Assembly: GCF_003332275.1 (NCBI RefSeq)
Contig: NZ_QOVA01000001.1
Coordinates: 124,001-188,000 of the forward strand
DNA length: 64,000 nt
Reading direction: 5' to 3'
Source of the DNA: Edaphovirga cremea
Lineage (GTDB): Bacteria > Pseudomonadota > Gammaproteobacteria > Enterobacterales > Enterobacteriaceae
Shown: positions 57,678-64,000 of the stretch, one piece after another
How the letters are laid out: the number at the start of each line of letters is the position of its first letter
How positions within the stretch are numbered: the first letter of the stretch is position 1
The notes under the pieces: generated by a model
Database searches by the model: none
The model's input: the letters and a program-made list of their open reading frames with translations, nothing else
What the model was told of the DNA's origin: nothing
Position numbers and translations under genes: made by a program

Positions 57678-60487
57678 TTGGCAGAACCAGACTTAGGATA
57701 ATACCGAGGAACGACATTAAGTAGATCAAAGAAGCCTTCTTGCTTAACAGAACGTAGATTAGCAATATTTAAGCGACCAACAGCAACAGATATCTCTGGT
57801 GGACTTAGCCATGCAGGATCGAAACAAGCTTCCTCTGTACCATAATTTTCTTGGAATACATTTAGTGCCGTTTCCACCTCATTACGCAGTATGTCAGTGT
57901 TAGTACCGCTTGCTTTATATGCCTCTTTCGGGTTCAGGAAAGCCCAGACTAAGGGACATGAAAGGACAATCGCGGCGATAGGATGGAAAGATGTGGCCTT
58001 GTTTGCTGAGGCACGCCTCAGTGCTTCTACCAATGGACGATCCGACGACTTCGGCGAGTCCATCCGACCAAGACTGCCTGACGTACTAACAAGCAGGGCA
58101 TGTAAAATATTTGTAATTTGGCGATGTAGAATATGCCCAGTCTTCCATATGAGGCTCACTTCCTCATCTAATGAAACCAGCTGATCATGCATGCGTTCAG
58201 CAATACGAGCTAGCTCAGATGCAGAGACTTCTGCAGTTTTCGCGTGAGACTGCTCAGTACCACCAGAGAATTGTAAGGAAAAACGTTTCCAAGCTTTCAT
58301 TCGCTCTTCAAAGGCCGGAAAGTTGGATTGAGCTTCGGTTTCAAGCGATTCAGCGCCTTCAGTGTCATTAATACTGGAGGACGAATCATCCCCCTCCATC
58401 TCGGACTGGCCTAAAGTTGGAATATCATCAGTATTCGGGAGGAATGCTGGAATTATCGAAGTTAGCACCAACTCGTTTAGGCTGCGATTCTCTTCATCGT
58501 CTAGTATTGTTGAAATTGCCGCCAAGAGCGAAATAGCTGAGACAGATCTAAATCGTTCACCACGGCTGCTATACCTTTCGTATGTAACTAAGTCGAGTAC
58601 TGCCTTGAATTCACCACAGCGACCTGCAAGATCATCAATAGGGAACCAGATGACCCCTTTCTGTGCAGCCATTCCAGCTATTTGGGTATTACTCGATAAT
58701 GTTGTAATCCAAGCCTTAGCAGATAACTCATCAGCTCCTTCTCCCATTGCATTTTGCAATTCACTTACTGTCCCGACATCGCTCGATTTTTTACTCTTCG
58801 GTACTTCGAACATTCTTTGCAGGATTTCCGCTCGATCCTCTTTTCTTTTCGTGCCAACCGAACCAAAACAACTGGCCTCTAAATAGCCAATGCTGTTCGA
58901 ACGTTCGTTAGTGTCGAGACGAGCGATAGAGCCGATGCGACCTGCTACTTCAATAAGGTTCGGACTTGCATCATCCCAGATGAACTCAAGAATCGCTTTG
59001 CGCACCTCCAGCTTCGCGTATATGGTGCGCTGCATCATTGAAATTGGAAAATTTAAAGTAAGTAAAGTTCTCAGGCACTTAGCTGGTGAACCTTTTAGCT
59101 CTTTAGATATGGCCAATGCAAAGCAGTGAAGTATGATTGCTTTGTCAGCATCACTGGGTACTCCTAAGCGAGCCAGTGATGTTGGTTTATCCTGTTTTAC
59201 AAGCCAACGAAACAAAAGTAATAGGGCACTATTATGAGTTGTATGCGCTAATTGTAATGAATCTACACCGGAAAGACGGAGCCGAGTTTCGAAGACAGAA
59301 AAGACTCCTCGACGAGCAAGCACGGGATCTTGATTTCCAATTGCACGAAGGTATCCAATCACCAACCGCAAATGTTCTCGGGAGATAAGCTCTAAGAAGG
59401 GATGATAAGGAGAGCGTTCCCCTTGCAAGAAATGTAACTCAAGTAATTGCCGACGTATATTTTGGCTCGCCCACTCTCGTAGTGGTATTTGCTCTGACAT
59501 GCCGAACGGAACAACCATTATCTCATTGGAAGGGTCAACCTGAATGATCTCTCCCAATGGCATCATAGAAATCCGGTTCTGTGGGGGTACAACCTTCAGA
59601 AGATATTGCTCCTCTAGCTCCTGCACCGCAGAGGAGATGCCTGTTTTTTCCTTGCCAATGACCTCCGGATCATAATCCATGATGTTCTTACCGAAAGTGT
59701 CATAGATATTCCGCCTGACCAGCCGCCCATAGAGTTCGAGGTCTCCGGAAATTAACAAAACAAGTTGCGGCGATGTCAGATATTTCCGTATTGTTTCGAG
59801 AATCGTACGCCCATGCTGAAAATTTGTGTCCACATCGTCGAATGCCAGAACAAATGCTTTCTTATCTAATATTTTTAGGGCTTCGTAAATGTACATCTGA
59901 AACTTGATCTCAAATGATTTCCCGTTACGCGCCTTCCGAAGACCTCGACTCATAATCCACTCAGGATCCTCCCATTCATCTCCATACGGCTTGGATTTTC
60001 CAATACCGTCAAGCAGCCCGAGCCCCTCAGCCATCTTTCTACGTGATTCGTTTACTGCTGTACGGTCTACATCAGGATTATTTTTGACATCATCAAGCGC
60101 AGCATCAATTAACGAGATGATAACGATTATAATATGTTCTTTAGTTTCAATAAGAGTAGGATCTATGGGCGGTAAAACTTGCAATTTAGACGACATTCCG
60201 TCGAACCAGTACAGAGAGGAACCTCGTGATTGATCGTGAAGATAGTGCAACGCGTTTAGAAGAAATGTAGTCTTGCCACTACCACGGCCACCTTCTATCA
60301 GGATACTATTGTGTGGACGAGAATAGCTTAGTTCTTCGCCAGTTGGTGGTTTGAAGCTTGGATTTTCAAGACCATTTATCTGAGCCCGAATTATAGAGTC
60401 AAGCTGTTTGAAAGCCTCGCTCTGCAGTACTCTATCGATATTATCGAAACGTTCAGCCCCATTAACATTCAGATCAATAATGCGCAT
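57674..60487 (-). CDS. rdrA: RdrA, RADAR P-loop ATPase
   Basis: 937 residues. Walker A EGGRGSGKTT (about 65-74), Walker B AFVLAFDDVDTN (211-222), and a sensor strand LVLLISGD (242-249) in a KAP-like/AAA-type NTPase. The C-terminal two thirds are helical without recognised motifs. In RADAR, RdrA forms a ring that detects infection and activates RdrB. The start has AGGG upstream on its strand. About 130 AT-rich bases separate it from the SIR2 gene upstream and could hold a promoter (TTGGCT...TATAAA, poor spacing). Confidence 0.9.
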   Translation of the reverse strand: MRIIDLNVNGAERFDNIDRVLQSEAFKQLDSIIRAQINGLENPSFKPPTGEELSYSRPHNSILIEGGRGSGKTTFLLNALHYLHDQSRGSSLYWFDGMSSKLQVLPPIDPTLIETKEHIIIVIISLIDAALDDVKNNPDVDRTAVNESRRKMAEGLGLLDGIGKSKPYGDEWEDPEWIMSRGLRKARNGKSFEIKFQMYIYEALKILDKKAFVLAFDDVDTNFQHGRTILETIRKYLTSPQLVLLISGDLELYGRLVRRNIYDTFGKNIMDYDPEVIGKEKTGISSAVQELEEQYLLKVVPPQNRISMMPLGEIIQVDPSNEIMVVPFGMSEQIPLREWASQNIRRQLLELHFLQGERSPYHPFLELISREHLRLVIGYLRAIGNQDPVLARRGVFSVFETRLRLSGVDSLQLAHTTHNSALLLLFRWLVKQDKPTSLARLGVPSDADKAIILHCFALAISKELKGSPAKCLRTLLTLNFPISMMQRTIYAKLEVRKAILEFIWDDASPNLIEVAGRIGSIARLDTNERSNSIGYLEASCFGSVGTKRKEDRAEILQRMFEVPKSKKSSDVGTVSELQNAMGEGADELSAKAWITTLSSNTQIAGMAAQKGVIWFPIDDLAGRCGEFKAVLDLVTYERYSSRGERFRSVSAISLLAAISTILDDEENRSLNELVLTSIIPAFLPNTDDIPTLGQSEMEGDDSSSSINDTEGAESLETEAQSNFPAFEERMKAWKRFSLQFSGGTEQSHAKTAEVSASELARIAERMHDQLVSLDEEVSLIWKTGHILHRQITNILHALLVSTSGSLGRMDSPKSSDRPLVEALRRASANKATSFHPIAAIVLSCPLVWAFLNPKEAYKASGTNTDILRNEVETALNVFQENYGTEEACFDPAWLSPPEISVAVGRLNIANLRSVKQEGFFDLLNVVPRYYPKSGSAK

Positions 60488-60620
60488 TTCCTCGCCCTTA
60501 ATAGAGTTATTAAATTTTATCGTTTATAATAGAAAGACTTAAAAGCCAAAGCCATGTGACTACAATAGGTTTATTCGCACACACACCCTAATGCTGTGCA
60601 CTGTTTTTAATACCCTTCCC

Positions 60621-63600
60621 CTAATTTTTCTCAACAAGCTCAATAAGCCGTAAGTACCGCGAATCCTTGAGTAGGCTTGGTTCAGCCTCTTCAATTAAGC
60701 CAAGTATCTTTTGTAACTCATCTGGAGGTCGGGTGAGCCTCTGTGGGGTTATTCTATCCATTAGATCAAGAGTCGCTGATGGAAAAAGCATGGTAATTGG
60801 CTTTTTACCACCAAACTCTCGAGTGAAACGGTAGAACTGGTGATCAAATGTCTCTATTGGCACCAAGAGTATTTTTACTGCATCATAGACCACCGGAAAG
60901 TTATCGTCAGTATCGTCAAGTAGACCAATCCACGCCTTCACCGAACCTGTTGTCCTATATTGGCGTTCTTTGGGCCAATCCTCTCTGATTAATGGAATCA
61001 CGTAATTAGCCCAGCCGCTCTCGTTTTTCTGCCCAACCAGTCCCAACCAGGAAATAAAACGATTTCTCACCTCGTCAGATATTGATCGCAAAATGGAACG
61101 CATTTCATTTCCAGAAGGGCTGGAAGGTTCATCAGGATGGAACATTCTCATTAAACCAAGCCATTGTGAGGCTCGAACTGAAAAATCTTTCTCCCAAGAA
61201 AGATTTTTGATCCAAGGTATAAGGTTAAGAAAACAAGGCTTGATAAGCTCAGCTACTGCAATTGAAGGCATAGCATCACTATGAAGATAACCATTCCATG
61301 CTGGTTCTGCAGCCGTGTGCTTAAAATCCAAAATCGGTATCAACCGTTCCTTTGTCCAACTAGGATCAACAAGCATTAGCCAGTTTAGATTGCTAGCCGT
61401 TATAGCTATAGCGTGGTCTGCACCTTCTCCAGGAGCTGTAAAGAGACGTTCAATACGAGGCTTAATAGAACACGGAATAAGCGAACCAGCTTCAGCTTCT
61501 TCTCCTGGTATTGCTTGAAAAAGTGCTCGAGTACACTTACCAACTGGACCATTGATTGCATGGCTGAATGTGCGTCGGGACTGTATCACAACCTCTCCAT
61601 TCCGGATGATTTCTCCGAAACCGCTTTGCGTGGCATTAGCCCCACCACTCAGTATGCCTTCTATGACATGATCGTAAACTGCCCAGCCGAGACCATCATC
61701 AAATTTAAGAGTCGCAACTAAATTTTGTTCAAGCCAACTACTTAATGTATGTCGTAGTTCGACTAAAGCTGTAACTGGTAGCCGCGCAATTCGGTTCAGG
61801 AATACTCGTCTCAACCTTGGTTTAAGATCTGCAGGTAGCTCACTTATCATTGGCGACCAAAATTCCTTAGGATAATCACCGCTTTTCCCTACAATAGTAA
61901 GCGCAGACAATGCCTTACGTGGATTTTCTTTTATCAGTCCGACAAAGGGTTGCCTGCTAGTAAAGCTGTCATCCTCTCGTTTAAGCACCTCTTTTACTTT
62001 TGGGATTATCTCGTTTGCAGGAAGATCTAAGATTACATCTGGTTTTTCGTCTGTACGAACCCAGCCCGACCGGGAACCCCAACTGATGACAACAGATGTG
62101 GCCCAGCCATCATTCCAGTCAGGAATTCTTTTAATTATCGCAGTGAGTCGATCACTATGAATAGTGGTCAGTTCACAACCGTGTAGTTCAAGATAGCGAG
62201 CGTATTTAGCAGCTAATACCTCTCTTTCTTTCGGGAGTTCTTCCTCAGATAAATAAGGCAATTGGTAGGGACCAGTCAGAATGCGATCGATAATTCGATT
62301 CTGATTGTCTTGCGAGAATTCTTCCCATCGATCTGTCAGCAAAAAAAGAAGTTCTCGAGTAACATTTGTGTCCCAGAATCCATTTTGCTCCAAAGACAAA
62401 ACTTCTTCGGCAACACGATCAGCCCCAAAGACGCTTGTTTTACTGAAAGCATAAAGTCTAAGTTTTCGGAAGAAAAATGGCTCCGTTACTGGCCATGTTG
62501 TTACATGTGCATTAGCCAATTCAGGCCACTTCCCAGCTACCCGATCAAAAAGTGGGACAAACCATGTCAGTACATCAGCACCTTTCGCGAAGTGTTCTTC
62601 TCCTTCCACTGCACGCACTGGATAACAGCTTGGGCTTGGGAAGTAGAAAGTCTCAATATCCTCCAGCAATCCTGATGCCGTGAGTAATTGCTCTTCCAGG
62701 GCACTAAATACCCGCAGCAATACATTGTCAGGTATGTCTAAATCGTCGTCATGTCTATCAGTGAACACAACTTCGAATTGACCTAATTCGCTGAGTTGGA
62801 TCTCCTTCCATGAGCCACTTGGCGGTCTGAATTCTCCCAAGCCATATGGCGATTTCATTTCCAACCGTGGTGTCATGACCCTACGAAACTCTCGTAGTAC
62901 ACCTGCAGTCCAGCCCTGGGTATTAATTCGAGCTTTTAAGTCATACCAGTCGACGTCATATCTACGATTACGGGGGTCTTTATGATGTTCGAGGATTAAA
63001 CCCCACAGATGACGAGCACGCTTGTGGAGAGCTCCTGAATGCTCTAATGGCCACTCGAGCTTTTTCAGCAGTAGCGGATGAAGCCCATTTTTTCGAATGG
63101 CCCACCAGGCCATTACCGGGCTATCAAGCGACTCACTGAACCAAGTTATCAGATGACCAAGCCTTTTCGGTATTGCCTCAAAACCCCCAGCCAATCGATG
63201 ATAATCTGGTGGATTATCGTCTTCGTCACGCCATTCAAGGAGATTATCGTTACTGACTCTACGTTTGCGTTCATCGTCAGAGATATCTTGCAGATCGTCA
63301 TCGAGTCCATAAGCTTCTTGTGGATCGAAAGTCTCTGCATCAGTGCCAACAAATTCGCTATATCTTTTCTTCTGTTTGGCTGATCGAATATTCGCATCCA
63401 TCACACAAACCCATTCTGGGTGAGGCCGTGGAATAGCTTCACAGAACAATCTCGCACCTTGTGCTGTGCGAAGTACATGAGCAACTTGACCACGTTCATA
63501 CGGTGCCAGAATTTTAGGGTCTTGCTGGCTTTTAGCGATCACAAAAGATCGCCAGCGACGCGGATCATCTGCTCGCTCTGCCCATGCTTCCATACTCTCC

Positions 63601-64000
63601 CAGAGTACCGGATGATCGGAATAGGCTACGGCAGTGACTCCTCTGTCACGCCATTTGGCTTCGATCTCCTCAGCAAGCCCACAATCAAATGCATAAAGTC
63701 TGGAACGATCGTACTGGCCATCATGATTGAGACCCTGAAGGAGGTATTTAACTGGTGGGTCTTCTGCCTGGTAACCGACCAAAACAACGATGTATCGTTC
63801 CAGAAGAAGCTTGATAAAGTTGGTCGCCCATCCTTCAGAAAGGTAAGCTCGTCCAAAGTCTGCACTGCTCAGTACATAAGGATGGCTTACAGAGTTTTCA
63901 TCGACCAGACGACCATGAAGATACGTAATTCCCTCAATTTTCGAACCGAAATTCAGATCTGGGAAAGCAGGAGGCACATATCGGGTCAGGTTATCTTGCC
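60621..64000 (-). CDS. SIR2-domain / DUF4020-like defence protein (5' end beyond window)
   Basis: Open from the right edge to TAG at 60621, about 1126 codons visible; the frame continues upstream with QDNLTRYVPPAF and no start is required inside. The visible N-terminal ~110 residues are the second half of a SIR2 domain: catalytic-His-like YLHGRL, LSSADFGRAYL and IVVLVGYQAEDPPVKYLLQG. The long remainder fits the DUF4020 type of SIR2-associated proteins by length and position; I did not confirm that domain. SIR2 defence effectors hydrolyse NAD+. A GTG at 63977 is not the true start because it would remove the nucleotide-binding half. Same strand and 133 bases upstream of rdrA. Confidence 0.75.
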   Translation of the reverse strand, partial: QDNLTRYVPPAFPDLNFGSKIEGITYLHGRLVDENSVSHPYVLSSADFGRAYLSEGWATNFIKLLLERYIVVLVGYQAEDPPVKYLLQGLNHDGQYDRSRLYAFDCGLAEEIEAKWRDRGVTAVAYSDHPVLWESMEAWAERADDPRRWRSFVIAKSQQDPKILAPYERGQVAHVLRTAQGARLFCEAIPRPHPEWVCVMDANIRSAKQKKRYSEFVGTDAETFDPQEAYGLDDDLQDISDDERKRRVSNDNLLEWRDEDDNPPDYHRLAGGFEAIPKRLGHLITWFSESLDSPVMAWWAIRKNGLHPLLLKKLEWPLEHSGALHKRARHLWGLILEHHKDPRNRRYDVDWYDLKARINTQGWTAGVLREFRRVMTPRLEMKSPYGLGEFRPPSGSWKEIQLSELGQFEVVFTDRHDDDLDIPDNVLLRVFSALEEQLLTASGLLEDIETFYFPSPSCYPVRAVEGEEHFAKGADVLTWFVPLFDRVAGKWPELANAHVTTWPVTEPFFFRKLRLYAFSKTSVFGADRVAEEVLSLEQNGFWDTNVTRELLFLLTDRWEEFSQDNQNRIIDRILTGPYQLPYLSEEELPKEREVLAAKYARYLELHGCELTTIHSDRLTAIIKRIPDWNDGWATSVVISWGSRSGWVRTDEKPDVILDLPANEIIPKVKEVLKREDDSFTSRQPFVGLIKENPRKALSALTIVGKSGDYPKEFWSPMISELPADLKPRLRRVFLNRIARLPVTALVELRHTLSSWLEQNLVATLKFDDGLGWAVYDHVIEGILSGGANATQSGFGEIIRNGEVVIQSRRTFSHAINGPVGKCTRALFQAIPGEEAEAGSLIPCSIKPRIERLFTAPGEGADHAIAITASNLNWLMLVDPSWTKERLIPILDFKHTAAEPAWNGYLHSDAMPSIAVAELIKPCFLNLIPWIKNLSWEKDFSVRASQWLGLMRMFHPDEPSSPSGNEMRSILRSISDEVRNRFISWLGLVGQKNESGWANYVIPLIREDWPKERQYRTTGSVKAWIGLLDDTDDNFPVVYDAVKILLVPIETFDHQFYRFTREFGGKKPITMLFPSATLDLMDRITPQRLTRPPDELQKILGLIEEAEPSLLKDSRYLRLIELVEKN

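Noticed and set aside
63149-63977. Start of the SIR2 protein inside the window (GTG at 63977)
   Set aside because: It would remove the nucleotide-binding half of the SIR2 domain, and the frame continues open beyond the window edge.

Overview
The window is a stretch of Enterobacterales chromosome, with an accessory island entering at its right-hand end. Left of about 48.1 kb the gene content and order follow the conserved acr-purEK-cysS region of enteric bacteria: acrB/acrA/acrR, mscK, rsmS, priC, ybaN, apt, dnaX, ybaB, recR, htpG, adk, hemH, gsk, ybaL, fsr, ushA, ybaK, chiX, ybaP, copA, cueR, ybbJ, qmcA, cnoX, ybbO, tesA, ybbA, ybbP, purK, purE, lpxH, ppiB, cysS, ybcJ, folD, argU. Protein lengths mostly equal those of the E. 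coli homologues. Several local differences argue against Escherichia or Salmonella themselves: no aes between hemH and gsk, a three-HMA CopA, a short MiaE beside purE, a GlsB-like gene beside rsmS, and an extra DUF3772-MscS gene. A member of Pectobacteriaceae, Yersiniaceae or a neighbouring family is likely, but I cannot name the genus.

Layout. 1-4.9 kb: AcrAB efflux pump (acrB cut by the left edge) and its repressor AcrR, with the AcrR operator palindrome between them. 5-14 kb: the MscK channel, small envelope and restart genes, adenine salvage, and the dnaX-ybaB-recR operon; dnaX carries a complete programmed frameshift signal. 14-24.5 kb: the htpG chaperone under a textbook sigma-32 promoter, then nucleotide and heme genes and transporters. 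24.5-29.2 kb: an orphan GhoT/OrtT-like membrane toxin, a second large MscS channel, and ybaK/chiX/ybaP with the ChiX small RNA on the opposite strand. 29.3-39.7 kb: copper export (copA/cueR with the CueR operator), the qmcA/ybbJ membrane pair, cnoX, ybbO, tesA, and the YbbAP exporter-like complex. 39.7-41.2 kb: three tandem, roughly 520-bp hok/mok/sok type I toxin-antitoxin modules. 41.2-48.2 kb: purEK under an exact PurR box, miaE, lpxH, ppiB, cysS, ybcJ, folD and tRNA-Arg(UCU).

Island. A P4-type tyrosine integrase starts about 200 bp past argU, and everything to the right end is accessory and visibly AT-richer. It holds three large defence-type loci. The first is a 1524-residue Avs-like STAND NTPase with an N-terminal PD-(D/E)XK (Cap4/DUF4297-like) nuclease. 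The second is a translationally coupled rdrA-rdrB pair (RADAR: P-loop ATPase plus zinc adenosine deaminase). The third, upstream on the same strand and running off the right edge, is a SIR2-domain/DUF4020-like protein. Together they form an anti-phage island with three different apparent killing chemistries: DNA cleavage, adenosine deamination and NAD depletion. The far end of the island and the SIR2 N-terminus lie outside the window.
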